From an uncultured Trueperaceae bacterium (GTDB lineage Bacteria > Deinococcota > Deinococci > Deinococcales > Trueperaceae): DNA of 31,267 nucleotides. This document shows positions 8,529-17,255 of this stretch, one piece after another (position 1 is the stretch's first letter; the number at the start of each line of letters is the position of its first letter). The stretch lies in assembly GCA_937907415.1 (NCBI GenBank), contig CALCHY010000367.1:1-31267 (forward strand), given 5' to 3'. Under the pieces are notes generated by a model. The model had not been told where the DNA came from. It made no database searches and saw only the letters and a list, made by a program, of their open reading frames with translations. The translations under genes and the position numbers were made by a program.

Positions 8529-9395
8529 TCATCGCCGTTGCCTACCTAGCACCGGATGCAGCGCATCACCTAGCAGATTGAAAAGGATGACCGTTATCGC
8601 TATTCCCACTCCGGGGAAGAACCCCGTCCACCAGTAGTCGAGGATGTAGGGTCGCGCCTCCGCAATCATCGTTCCCCACTCGGCCGTTGGAGGTCTTGCA
8701 CCCAGCCCTAGGAATCCGAGGCTGGCAACGAAGAGGATTGCCAGACCGAGATCCAGCGTGGCTTTCACGGTCATCTCCCCCACTACCGCGGGAAAGATGT
8801 GGCGGCCCATGATGCGTTGATCGCGCGCGCCGAGGGCCCTAGCGGCCTCGACAAACTCCAAGCTCTTCACACCCAGCACCTGGCCCCGCACCAAGCGAGC
8901 GAAGCCAGGCCACCACACGGCGCCGGCAGCTATTACGCCCTGCATGAGTCCTGCGCCAAGCGCCGCCGCCAGCGCGATGGCCAGAATCAGCGCCGGGAAG
9001 CCCAGGAACAGGTCAGTGATGCGCATGAGAATGAAGTCGACGCGGCCCCCGTAATAGCCCGCGAGGAAACCGACCGTTGTGCCCACCACTCCGCCAATCA
9101 CCACGACCCCAAGGCCCGCCAAGAGTGAGAGCCTCCCGCCATACAGGACTCTCGCCAGAAGGTCTCTCCCGAGGTTGTCGGTTCCCAGCGGGTGCTCGAC
9201 GCTGGGCGGCTTTGACGTGGCGCGGATGTTGAGTTTGTTTGGGTTAACCCCATACAGGACGGGGCCGAAAAGTAGGATTGCGACGAAGAGTAATAGCGCA
9301 GCTGCATATGTCGAAAGTAGCCCGTGTCGCAGGTACCGGGGCCTTCTACGCGGGGTGGAGGTAACGCTCCCAGAGCTTGAGGCTACGCTCCCCAT
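8529..9395 (-). CDS. Dipeptide/oligopeptide-type ABC transporter permease, DppC class
   Basis: This inner-membrane permease has 288 residues from the ATG at 9395, which overlaps the stop of the upstream permease as TGATG and so indicates translational coupling. It has a short cytoplasmic N-terminus, a first membrane helix (GLLSTYAAALLLFVAILLFG), the OppC-type HPLGTDNLGRDLLARVLYG periplasmic motif, and about five further helices. The ATPase-contacting EAA loop is EAARALGARDQRIMGRHIFP. A longer frame to 9563 exists, but it overlaps the upstream gene and adds an Arg-rich, unfamily-like stretch, so the internal start is preferred. It should pair with the DppB-type subunit. Confidence 0.88.
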   Translation of the reverse strand: MGSVASSSGSVTSTPRRRPRYLRHGLLSTYAAALLLFVAILLFGPVLYGVNPNKLNIRATSKPPSVEHPLGTDNLGRDLLARVLYGGRLSLLAGLGVVVIGGVVGTTVGFLAGYYGGRVDFILMRITDLFLGFPALILAIALAAALGAGLMQGVIAAGAVWWPGFARLVRGQVLGVKSLEFVEAARALGARDQRIMGRHIFPAVVGEMTVKATLDLGLAILFVASLGFLGLGARPPTAEWGTMIAEARPYILDYWWTGFFPGVGIAITVILFNLLGDALHPVLGRQRR

Positions 9396-10411
9396 CAGCC
9401 GCTCCGCTGGTCCGAGATGCGCGGATCCAGGACGCCGTACATTAGGTCTGTAAATAAGTTGACGATGACGAAGGCTGCGGAGAACACCAGGGTTACCCCG
9501 ACAATGGGTTGAAAGTCGAGGGAGACCACGGAGCGCCAGGCATACCAACCAATCCCGGGCCAAGAAAAGATGGCTTCAATGAGGATGCTTCCGGAGAGGA
9601 GCCACCCGAACTGCAGCCCGATCATCGTGTTCACTGGAATCAGCACATTGCGCAGGGCATGCCTGACTATCACTGCAGCGTTGGATACACCTTTGGCCTT
9701 GGCCGTGCGGGCATAGTCGGTGCGCATCGCATCTTGCATGCCAGCTGCTACGAACCGGGCGGTTACCGCAAACCGGGCCACGACGAGACTTATGACGGGG
9801 AGGGCCAGGTGGCGCAAGGAGCTTCCCAGAGCGGCCCAGTTGCCAGCCAAGATCGCGTCGACAGTGTAGAAGCCCGTCATCGACGGCGGTATCTCAACTC
9901 CCGAGCCAATACGACCCACCGCGGGCAACCACGCCAGCTCCCGATAGAACAGCACTTGCAACATCAACCCAAGCCAGAAGATAGGGAACGCCATTCCTAG
10001 ATAAGCAACCACGCTGGATGCCACCGCCCCGAACTTGGAGGAAGCCGTTCCAACGAGGACCCCGAACGGTATGCCTACCAGGATGAAACCAATAGTTGCG
10101 ATGAGCAGGATCTCTAAGGTCGCGGGCAACGCTGCCAGAATGTCGGGGAGAACGGGCCGCTGGCTTACGGCTGACATGCCCCAGTTCCCCTGCGTAAGGT
10201 TGGATAGGTAGCGCCAGAACTGTACGACAACGGGTTGGTCAATACCCATTTCACTCCGCAGGCGTGCCACCTGCTCTTCGGGGGCGTTGAGGCCGGCCGC
10301 CACCCGGGCAGGATCGGCTGGGATGACGTTGGTCACGATGAAAGTGAGCAGCGTTACACCCAAGAGCATTAGCGGCAGCACGAGGACGCGCCTCGCAATA
10401 GTGGTCAGCAT
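9395..10411 (-). CDS. Dipeptide/oligopeptide-type ABC transporter permease, DppB class
   Basis: This 338-residue membrane protein opens with MLTTIARRVLVLPLMLLGVT, the usual DppB first helix, followed by the VTNVIPADPARVAAG segment. It has about six membrane helices and an EAA loop at RTAKAKGVSNAAVIVRHALR. The C-terminal helices contain the family signature SILIEAIFSWPGIGWYAWRSV. It is the second gene of the operon, 137 bp after the binding protein, with a strong hairpin in that gap, and it is coupled to the next gene by TGATG. No good ribosome binding site precedes the ATG. Permease specificity cannot be read from sequence; the neighbours suggest an amide, peptide or hydantoin-like substrate. 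Confidence 0.88.
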   Translation of the reverse strand: MLTTIARRVLVLPLMLLGVTLLTFIVTNVIPADPARVAAGLNAPEEQVARLRSEMGIDQPVVVQFWRYLSNLTQGNWGMSAVSQRPVLPDILAALPATLEILLIATIGFILVGIPFGVLVGTASSKFGAVASSVVAYLGMAFPIFWLGLMLQVLFYRELAWLPAVGRIGSGVEIPPSMTGFYTVDAILAGNWAALGSSLRHLALPVISLVVARFAVTARFVAAGMQDAMRTDYARTAKAKGVSNAAVIVRHALRNVLIPVNTMIGLQFGWLLSGSILIEAIFSWPGIGWYAWRSVVSLDFQPIVGVTLVFSAAFVIVNLFTDLMYGVLDPRISDQRSG

Positions 10412-10463
10412 GGGCTACGGGCCACTTCTGCGGTCGCAGCGCGCCGGTAGGCCTGTGCCGTCC

Positions 10464-10498
10464 GCTGGCCGCTGCGCCCCGAAGGCGCAGCGGCCAGC
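10464..10498 (-). other. Perfect 15-bp hairpin between binding-protein and permease genes
   Basis: The arms GCTGGCCGCTGCGCC (10464-10478) and GGCGCAGCGGCCAGC (10484-10498) are exact reverse complements around a 5-base loop that reads TTCGG on the transcribed strand. There is no T-run after it, so it is less likely to be a simple terminator. Hairpins in this position after binding-protein genes often protect the upstream mRNA and lower permease expression; that role is inferred here. Confidence 0.75.
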
Positions 10499-10548
10499 CA
10501 TCACGCTAGCTTCAGCCCAATGCCTCATCACAACCCTCGGGCCGCCAC

Positions 10549-12165
10549 TTACTCGATGTAGAGGTCATACCAGTTGAGTACCTTGCTCCAAGTCATCTGC
10601 GGCCTGTAGCCATGAACGTTGGTGCGCATGGTCACTACCTCGTCTTGGCTGAAGACGAACATGGCGGGTTGATCGGCCACGATAATCTGTTGAATCTCCT
10701 TGTAGATTTCACTGCGCTGGTTATCGTCGACCTCGGTAGCGGCGGCGGCCAGCAAGCGATCCACCTCGGGGTTGTCGTACCAGAAGTGAGACCAGTGGTT
10801 GCTTGTTGATCTGTACATGGGGTCCAAGATCGTGAACGCCGACGGGGTCGCCGTCGTCTGGGCGTACATGACCAGGTCCGGGGCGTTCGCGTGATCAGAC
10901 ATCCGTGCCGTCATGGTTGCCCACGGCTGCCCCTCGACCCCGAGCCCGATGCCGAGCTCCGCGAGCGCCTCCTGGAGCAGCAGGCCCACTGAACGCTCAA
11001 ACGTCCAGTGTTCCAGGTAGAGGAACGTAAGATCGAATCCGCCGTTCGGGTACCCCGCTTCCGCTAAGAGCGTTCTGGCCTCTTCCAGGTTCATCTCGGC
11101 GGGGGCAATTGTGTCGTCGAATCCCGGGAACTGAGCTGGCACGGGGCCTCGCATCGGCGAGCCAAAGCCTGCCAGGCCGATCTCTAAAGCAGCTTCGTAA
11201 TCGAGGGCTAGGGCAATGGCTTTGCGCACCCGTACATCGTCGAGTGGTGAACGCTGCGTGTTGAACGAGATGTAGAACGGGCGTGGAGAGCTGTTGCGGA
11301 TGACCTGGATACCCGGGTTTCTCTCGAGGTTCCTGACGTCTTCCTGGACGATGTTCTCGGCCACGTGCACTTCGCCGGACTCAAGCAGGAGCCGCTGCGT
11401 GGCGCCTTCAATGACAATCCGGAAGGTGATCCGGTCGAGGTGCTGACCTTCCCAACCGCGCCAGTAGTCATCGAAGCGGTCCAAAACGTAGCGTTGGCCG
11501 TCGACCCACTCGGTGATTCGGTAAGGACCCGTGCCGGCCGTGTTGGTCGCGTACCAGCCGCGAGCAAGGTCACCGTCTACCTCGTGCTCAACAGTGGCCT
11601 TCGGGCTCATGATGAACATGCGGGTCAGAGCGAAAATGAACTCCGGCTGGGACTGCTTCAGGTTGAAGCGCACCTGGGTTGGGCTCTCGACTACGATTCC
11701 TTCGATACTTGAGATGAGGTACGCCTCGCCTTGCCCTATCGTCATAGTGCGCTCGAAGGCGGCCTTCACGGCGCTCGCGTCGAAGGTGGCGCCATCGTGG
11801 AAGGTCACACCCTCACGCAGGGTGACCAAGTACGACGTCCGCTCGTCGTTCGCGCTCCAGGCGGTCGCCAGATGCGGGGCAAGCTCGTTGCTTTCCGGAT
11901 CGATAGCCAACAAGGTCTCGTAGGTCGCCGTGAGGATGCGCTGGTGCGGGACGCTGCTCCCGATGGAGGGATCCGCCGTGGGGGTCGGGCTGTTGACAGC
12001 GATAACCAGTTCGGCAGCGAGGGTCGACCCACCCATTCCGGTAATCGCAAGCAGGCCAACAAGAGCCATCATCAGGCCGCGCTTGGAGCGACCAAGAAGG
12101 ATACTCACACCCCCCGATGTATGCGTGGCACTCCAGCTTCGAATCTTCTGGATACAACCGTCCAT
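10549..12165 (-). CDS. ABC transporter substrate-binding protein, family 5 (DppA/OppA/NikA type)
   Basis: From the ATG at 12165 the protein has 538 residues. AAAGGAGGAG lies five to nine bases upstream, so this start is chosen over a longer frame to 12222. The N-terminus is basic, then has a hydrophobic segment (LMMALVGLLAITGMGGSTLA) with a likely signal peptidase I cut after LAA. The mature part starts ELVIAVNSPTPTADP and contains the SBP_bac_5 pattern TATYETLLAIDPES...LAPHLATAW and LREGVTFHDGATFDASAVKAAFERT. It binds substrate in the periplasm or outside the membrane and delivers it to the two permeases encoded next. It is the first gene of the leftward operon. The ligand is unknown. Confidence 0.9.
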   Translation of the reverse strand: MDGCIQKIRSWSATHTSGGVSILLGRSKRGLMMALVGLLAITGMGGSTLAAELVIAVNSPTPTADPSIGSSVPHQRILTATYETLLAIDPESNELAPHLATAWSANDERTSYLVTLREGVTFHDGATFDASAVKAAFERTMTIGQGEAYLISSIEGIVVESPTQVRFNLKQSQPEFIFALTRMFIMSPKATVEHEVDGDLARGWYATNTAGTGPYRITEWVDGQRYVLDRFDDYWRGWEGQHLDRITFRIVIEGATQRLLLESGEVHVAENIVQEDVRNLERNPGIQVIRNSSPRPFYISFNTQRSPLDDVRVRKAIALALDYEAALEIGLAGFGSPMRGPVPAQFPGFDDTIAPAEMNLEEARTLLAEAGYPNGGFDLTFLYLEHWTFERSVGLLLQEALAELGIGLGVEGQPWATMTARMSDHANAPDLVMYAQTTATPSAFTILDPMYRSTSNHWSHFWYDNPEVDRLLAAAATEVDDNQRSEIYKEIQQIIVADQPAMFVFSQDEVVTMRTNVHGYRPQMTWSKVLNWYDLYIE

Positions 12166-12234
12166 GAATGACTCCTCCTTTACGAGTGCGGTGCTCGTTC
12201 GTGAGCACGGACGCGCGTACAAAGACCTTCGATT

Positions 12235-12247
12235 GCGGTTTTACCGC
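12235..12247. promoter_or_regulatory. 13-bp palindrome, candidate operator of the transport operon
   Basis: GCGGTTTTACCGC is a perfect inverted repeat (arms of 5, spacer TTT) placed just downstream of the candidate leftward -10 box, near the expected transcription start. Size and position suit a dimeric repressor such as the IclR protein encoded at 16305-17255, but the link is inference. Confidence 0.4.
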
Positions 12248-12251
12248 TTTG

Positions 12252-12281
12252 ACTCTATGCGGAACCTGGGGATCCTGTCAA
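12252..12281 (-). promoter_or_regulatory. Candidate sigma-70 promoter of the transport operon
   Basis: On the leftward strand TTGACA (12281-12276) is followed after 18 bases by TAGAGT (12257-12252). The -35 box is perfect and the -10 matches four of six positions. It lies about 85 bp before the binding-protein start and directly above the 13-bp palindrome. Confidence 0.45.
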
Positions 12282-12347
12282 CGCCATGTGGCCTAGAGCT
12301 TTATCAATCGCGTTAATCAACCCGGACTGCCGATTGGGCTTACCGCG

Positions 12348-12397
12348 CCTCGCGAGGATTTGCGCCGCCTTGCGTCTCAGCGCTCATGCTGTATGCT
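12348..12397 (+). promoter_or_regulatory. Candidate hyuA promoter with upstream palindrome
   Basis: TTGCGT (12370-12375) and TATGCT (12392-12397) are separated by 16 bases and face hyuA. The 10-bp palindrome CCTCGCGAGG (12348-12357) sits 12 bp upstream of the -35 box, and a short inverted repeat CTGT-N6-ACAG lies over the -10 edge. Together with the leftward promoter this fills the 339-bp divergent control region (12166-12504). Assignment is by pattern only. Confidence 0.4.
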
Positions 12398-12504
12398 GTC
12401 TTTCAACAGACGAGTACGCCATCATAAACGCCCGTCCCGGGTTCGCCGGTTGAAGCGGCGCCTCCAAGGCCGAGCGTAATTCTTCGAAACCGAGGGGACA
12501 GACT

Positions 12505-14592
12505 GTGCAAAGCTCCAGTTATCGCGTGGCCTTCGATATTGGTGGAACCTTCACCGACTTGGTGCTCTTGGATGAGCACACGGGGCGGACTGTGCTTCAC
12601 AAGCTCCTGACCACGCCTGAGAACCCCTCGAAAGGATCCCTCGAGGGAATCAACCAACTTGTCGCGCTTGAGGGCACTTCACTTAGCGCGCTCAGCTTGG
12701 CGGTGCATGGCACCACCCTCGTTACCAACGCAGTAATCGAGCGCAAGGGCGCTCGCGTTGGCCTGTTGACAACCCAAGGCTTCCGTGACGCGCTAGAGAT
12801 CGGCCGCGAGCAGCGCTACGACATCGACGACCTTTTCATCACCTTCCCTCCCCCCTTCGTTCCGCGCCACGCACGCCTTCAGGTTTCGGAACGGATGAGC
12901 CGAGACGGCGTTGTTTTGCGCCCGCTCCTGGACGAGGAGCTCGAGGCAGCCGCAGGCCGTTTCGAGGAACTCGAGGTGGAGAGCATTGCGATAGTATTCC
13001 TCCACAGCTATCGCAACAGCGAGAACGAGGTCGCGGCCGCTCGCTTCTTCCAACGGCGCCTGCCGGGAATCCCCATCAGTGTCTCGTCGGAGATCGCCCC
13101 CGAGATCAGGGAATATGAACGAACCGTCACCACCGCCGCCAACGCCTACGTCATACCGATCGTCGCGAGCTACCTCGAGGAGCTGGAAGCCAAACTACAA
13201 GCCCAATCCTTCCAAGCGCAACTGCTCCTCATGCAAAGCAACGGCGGTACCACGGCCACCACGACGGCCAAACGTCGACCGATCACCCTGCTTGAGTCTG
13301 GGCCCGCCGGCGGCGCAATCTACGCGGCTGACGTAGGCAAGCGGCTCGGGCTTAGCGAGTTGCTGGCTTTTGACATGGGTGGCACAACGGCGAAGGCCTG
13401 CCTAATTAGGGGAGGGCGAGCCGACCTCGCCCCGGCTCTGGAGGCGGGACGGGTACACCGCTTCAAGCGTGGCAGCGGACTACCGATTCGCTCTCCCGTA
13501 ATTGACATGATCGAGATCGGCGCCGGTGGTGGGAGCATCGCGCGACGCTCGAGTCTCGGACTCTTAGAGGTCGGCCCCGATAGCGCTGGCGCCGATCCCG
13601 GGCCCGCCTGCTACGGGCGGGGTGGAACGTCTCCGACGGTCACCGACGCCAACTTGCTCCTCGGCTACCTGGATCCGAGCTACTTCCTTGGCGGCCGCCT
13701 GTCACTCGACAAGGAAGCTGCCACCCGCGCCGTGGCGACCCTCGCTACCGACCTCGGGCTCGACGAACTCTCCATGGCCATGGGGATACACGTTCTCGTA
13801 AGCGAGAACATGGCGGCCGCGGCCCGGATTCATATCGTCGAGAAGGGCGAGGACCCCAGGCGTTTCACGGTGGTCGCCTTCGGGGGAGCCGCACCGGCAC
13901 ACGCCGCCCGCGTCGGCCGTCTGCTCGGAACTCAAGAGGTAATCGTGCCACGTGCCGCGGGAACAGCATCTGCTCTCGGGTTCCTCGTCGCACCACTCGC
14001 GTTTGACGTGACCCACTCGATGCCCACGCCTCTTTCCCAACTTGATCTCCGCCGGGTCGAGACACTATTAACCGACATGCAACGAGAGGGCGGCTCCCTG
14101 CTTTCCGAGGCAGGCCACACCGGGGCGACGCACGTAACAAGATCCGCCGACATGCGCATCCTCGGTCAGGTCCACGAGATCAATGTGCCGCTGGGCAGCG
14201 AACAGGTTGATGAGGAGTGGGCGGAAGCGCTGCGCACGCGGTTCGAAGAAGTGTATCGACGTCACTTCGAGCACTTGCCGCCGTTCGATGACTACGAAGT
14301 GCTGAACTGGCGGGTAAGAGTTGCCGGAGACCAGCCAGAAGTCAACTGGCTGGCAGACGAGGTAGTCGACGAGCCTCAGCGTAAGGGAACTCGGCGGGCA
14401 TGCTTCGACCCCAAAGCTGGGTTCATAGATGTCCCCGTGTTCAACCGCTATGCGCTGGAAGCCGGTTTCAGCTGCCCCGGGCCGTTAATAGTCGAAGAGC
14501 GTGAAGCAACGACCATCGTACCGCCAGGAGACACCCTCTTGGTCGACGAGTATGGAAATCTCAGAATCCGCCTTGGAGGGATTGATGCCTAA
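12505..14592 (+). CDS. hyuA: Hydantoinase/oxoprolinase A subunit (HyuA-like)
   Basis: This 695-residue protein starts at a GTG seven bases after GAGGGG. The N-terminal Hydant_A_N region has the ATP-binding motif RVAFDIGGTFTDLVLLD at 7-23. The Hydantoinase_A core has LLESGPAGGAIYAA and a second phosphate motif, LLAFDMGGTTAKACLI; the C-terminal domain includes the GGSIARR and FGGAAPAHAARVGRLLG segments. With HyuB it should form an ATP-dependent cyclic-amide hydrolase or related ligase in the cytoplasm (N-methylhydantoinase, 5-oxoprolinase, or acetone/acetophenone carboxylase relatives). Which reaction applies cannot be decided here. Its stop overlaps hyuB by 8 bp. The nearby peptide-type transporter suggests the substrate is imported. 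Confidence 0.88.
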   Translation: MQSSSYRVAFDIGGTFTDLVLLDEHTGRTVLHKLLTTPENPSKGSLEGINQLVALEGTSLSALSLAVHGTTLVTNAVIERKGARVGLLTTQGFRDALEIGREQRYDIDDLFITFPPPFVPRHARLQVSERMSRDGVVLRPLLDEELEAAAGRFEELEVESIAIVFLHSYRNSENEVAAARFFQRRLPGIPISVSSEIAPEIREYERTVTTAANAYVIPIVASYLEELEAKLQAQSFQAQLLLMQSNGGTTATTTAKRRPITLLESGPAGGAIYAADVGKRLGLSELLAFDMGGTTAKACLIRGGRADLAPALEAGRVHRFKRGSGLPIRSPVIDMIEIGAGGGSIARRSSLGLLEVGPDSAGADPGPACYGRGGTSPTVTDANLLLGYLDPSYFLGGRLSLDKEAATRAVATLATDLGLDELSMAMGIHVLVSENMAAAARIHIVEKGEDPRRFTVVAFGGAAPAHAARVGRLLGTQEVIVPRAAGTASALGFLVAPLAFDVTHSMPTPLSQLDLRRVETLLTDMQREGGSLLSEAGHTGATHVTRSADMRILGQVHEINVPLGSEQVDEEWAEALRTRFEEVYRRHFEHLPPFDDYEVLNWRVRVAGDQPEVNWLADEVVDEPQRKGTRRACFDPKAGFIDVPVFNRYALEAGFSCPGPLIVEEREATTIVPPGDTLLVDEYGNLRIRLGGIDA

Positions 14593-16288
14593 CCAACCGA
14601 ACCTCGACGATCCCGTACAACTCGAGATTCTTTGGAAACGCCTCGTGAACATCGCCGAGGAAGCATGGGTAGCGCTTTGGCGCACCTCGTTCTCAACGAT
14701 AATGGCTGAGGCGCAAGACTTCGGCTGCGAGCTGATGGACTCGAGAGGCAGTTCGCTCGCCCACTCCCCGAAGAGCATGCCGGTCTTCAACTTGACTCTG
14801 CCGATGGCAGTTGAAGGGCTGTTGAAGCGCTATCCAGTCGAAACCCTGCTGCCGGGGGACGTTCTGATCACGAACGATCCCTGGCTCTGCGCTGGTCACC
14901 TCTACGACGTTGCGGTAGTGACGCCCATATTCCACGAGGGCGCTTGCGTGGCATTGGCGGGAAGCATTGGTCACGTTTCAGATATTGGCGGTACCAAAGA
15001 GCGCCTAACGGCACGCGAGGTTTTTGAAGAGGGGATCCAGATACCTCCTATGAAGCTGTACCGTGCCGGCTCCATAAACGAAGACCTAATCGACCTAATC
15101 CGGGCCAACGTCCGGCGCTCCGACATGGTCCTTGGCGACCTCCACGCTCTCGTTTCCTCCAACGCCGTCGCCGCTCGCCGGATCGAGTCGTTTCTGATCG
15201 AATACCAGATGTCGACCCTCGAGCCGCTGGCCGACGCCATCCAGTCTCAGTCGGAGAAGGCCATGAGGCGTGCGATTTCCGAGTTGAGGGACGGGACCTA
15301 CTCTTACCGCTTGGTCGCGGACGGCGTAGGGGAAGCGCTATCCCTTCCCGTGCGAGTCACCGTAGAAGGTGACAGTATCAACGTCGACTTCGAAGGAGCC
15401 CCGCCTCAACTAGCGATGGGCGCCATCAACTGCACGTACTCGTTCACGGCCGCGGAGGCGGCCTACGCCCTAAAGTCGCTCCTAATCCCAGAGGTTCCGG
15501 CGAACGCTGGTTGCTACCGCCCGTTTACCGTCTCAGCCCCCGAAGGTTCGGTGTTGAACTGTAGCTTTCCGGCTCCGGTCGGGGTTCGTCACATTCTCGG
15601 CTACTACATCTCGCCCCTAGTCATTGGTGCCCTTGCTCCCGCACTCCCGCGGCGTGCCCGCGCAGCAACGGGCTTCCCGACGAACCTAAGCATTTACGGA
15701 CGCACCCAGGACGGGAGTGTCTACAACGACCACGCCATGAACGGCGGGGGCGGCGGCGCCTGGCAGGGGCACGACGGCGTATCTGCGATTCTGTACCCAA
15801 CCAGCGCGGCGACAGTATCGGTTGAGATGATGGAACTGCGAACACCAGTAGTCATCGAGGCCAAGGAGCTGGTCCAGAACTCCGGTGGTCCCGGGGAGTT
15901 TCGCGGCGGTCTGGGGCAGCGCTTGCGCGTCAGGAAACTCCATCCAGACAAACTGCGAACGTTGGTAGCGGTTCAACCAGAGGGTCGCTTCCACGCTGCA
16001 CCCGGCCTCTTCGGAGGACAACCCGGCGGCCGCTGCAGGGTCACTCACTTCGACGAACGCCGTCTGGCCCAGCAGGTCCCCTCCAGCGGCGCGGTGGCTC
16101 TCTTCGACCCACGCGAGGAGGTCGTCATCGAACTCACAGGGGGAGCGGGCTTCGGTGAGCCGAGTCAGCGCACAATCGCGCGAATCCAAGACGACCTACT
16201 CAATGAGTACGTGAGCCTCGAGGCCGCCGCGCAGGACTACGGTTACGAGGCCACACCGAAGATGGAACCAGCGACGAGTTCCGATTGA
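14585..16288 (+). CDS. hyuB: Hydantoinase/oxoprolinase B subunit (HyuB-like)
   Basis: This 567-residue protein starts MPNQPNLDDPVQLEILWKRL. The ATG at 14585 lies inside the end of hyuA and four bases after GGAGGG, so the two subunits are translationally coupled. A longer frame to 14501 would overlap hyuA by more than 90 bases and is not used. Family motifs are WRTSFSTIMAEAQDFGCELM, LITNDPWLCAGHLYDVAVV, IGHVSDIGGT and the glycine-rich NGGGGGAWQGHDG and NSGGPGEFRGGLGQ segments. The length is normal for the family. It ends 16 bp from the convergent iclR gene. The active complex is expected to be a HyuA/HyuB heteromer; substrate unknown. Confidence 0.88.
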   Translation: MPNQPNLDDPVQLEILWKRLVNIAEEAWVALWRTSFSTIMAEAQDFGCELMDSRGSSLAHSPKSMPVFNLTLPMAVEGLLKRYPVETLLPGDVLITNDPWLCAGHLYDVAVVTPIFHEGACVALAGSIGHVSDIGGTKERLTAREVFEEGIQIPPMKLYRAGSINEDLIDLIRANVRRSDMVLGDLHALVSSNAVAARRIESFLIEYQMSTLEPLADAIQSQSEKAMRRAISELRDGTYSYRLVADGVGEALSLPVRVTVEGDSINVDFEGAPPQLAMGAINCTYSFTAAEAAYALKSLLIPEVPANAGCYRPFTVSAPEGSVLNCSFPAPVGVRHILGYYISPLVIGALAPALPRRARAATGFPTNLSIYGRTQDGSVYNDHAMNGGGGGAWQGHDGVSAILYPTSAATVSVEMMELRTPVVIEAKELVQNSGGPGEFRGGLGQRLRVRKLHPDKLRTLVAVQPEGRFHAAPGLFGGQPGGRCRVTHFDERRLAQQVPSSGAVALFDPREEVVIELTGGAGFGEPSQRTIARIQDDLLNEYVSLEAAAQDYGYEATPKMEPATSSD

Positions 16289-16304
16289 TCTGGCTAGTTA
16301 CCGC

Positions 16305-17255
16305 TCAGATAGGGCTTCCCAACTGCGTTCCGATTTCCAGAGCGAGCGACACCGCCTGCTTTCTGATCGCAACCCAGCGCTCGGGCTCCGCCCTATGCAG
16401 TGGCAACATCAACTCGAGCGCTGCCACCAGTCCCGCGCTGGGTGACCGGATTGGCACAGCCACGCCTGCCAGGCCTCGGTCCAATTCTTCCCACGACTCC
16501 GCCCAGCCGCGGCGCCTGACGAGATCGAGCTCATCAATCAAGTCTGCGAGGTTATGCATCGTCTTATCCGTATAGCGGGGCAGTTGCTGGCTCCGCATCA
16601 AAACGTGAACCGCCTCGTTTGAGAGTCCAGATAGTAATACCTTTCCCGATGCCGTGGCGTGCGCTGGAAGAACCGTGCCGACGGCCACCCCTACTGAGGC
16701 GACACGCTCTTCATCTTGCTCGGCTGCTATGCAAACGACCCTTGAAGACCGAAGGACCGAGATGAAAGCCGTGTCGCTTAGCAAGCCACTCTGCATCAGG
16801 AGAGCTTCCCTCAGAGCTCGAATCAAGACCGGTTGCGTAGCATGAACCCCATGCAACCTGGCCGATTTGTCCGTAAGCCGGTAGCCCGCTGGAGCGACCG
16901 CCTCGACATAACCGATTTCAACGAGCGTTCGGACAATGGGGAAAACGCTTGACTTAGAAGCGTCCAGCCTCTCGGCAAGCTGCTGTAGGGAAACGCCCGC
17001 TTCGGAATGAGCGAGCTCCTCCAGTACCTGCATCGTTCGATGAGCAGTGCGATTGAAGTAGGACGGCTGCTTTTTCAAGTCGGCACGGCAAAACCACAGC
17101 AACCCCGTCAAACCAAGCTGTGGCCCTTCCTCTTGAGTCAGCCTAGCAGATGGACCTCCCGCGCCAGCGACAACGAACGAGAGCCGATAACGTCGCATCT
17201 CCGACGCGATCTTCACGTCAGCCTGCGGGCAATCCTGCTTGCGCTTATCCACCAT
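16305..17255 (-). CDS. IclR-family transcriptional regulator
   Basis: The winged HTH begins at about residue 66 (YFNRTAHRTMQVLEELAHSE, LQQLAERLDASKSSVFPIVR), and the C-terminal IclR ligand-binding domain spans about 130-310 (ATASGKVLLSGLSN, RGWAESWEELDRGLAGVAVP). The frame is 316 residues, longer than the usual 250-260. I give the ATG at 17255 because it overlaps the preceding stop as TAATG, but residues 1-59 do not look like the family. A TTG at 17078 (DLKKQPSYF) would give a normal 257-residue protein and may be the true start. It converges on hyuB and is the likely regulator of the hyu and transport operons, responding to a pathway metabolite. Confidence is in the family, not the start. 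Confidence 0.85.
   Translation of the reverse strand: MVDKRKQDCPQADVKIASEMRRYRLSFVVAGAGGPSARLTQEEGPQLGLTGLLWFCRADLKKQPSYFNRTAHRTMQVLEELAHSEAGVSLQQLAERLDASKSSVFPIVRTLVEIGYVEAVAPAGYRLTDKSARLHGVHATQPVLIRALREALLMQSGLLSDTAFISVLRSSRVVCIAAEQDEERVASVGVAVGTVLPAHATASGKVLLSGLSNEAVHVLMRSQQLPRYTDKTMHNLADLIDELDLVRRRGWAESWEELDRGLAGVAVPIRSPSAGLVAALELMLPLHRAEPERWVAIRKQAVSLALEIGTQLGSPI

Noticed and set aside
11731..12316. Plus-strand frames over the start of the binding-protein gene
   Set aside because: They are shadows of the signal-peptide and N-terminal coding region and lack ribosome binding sites.
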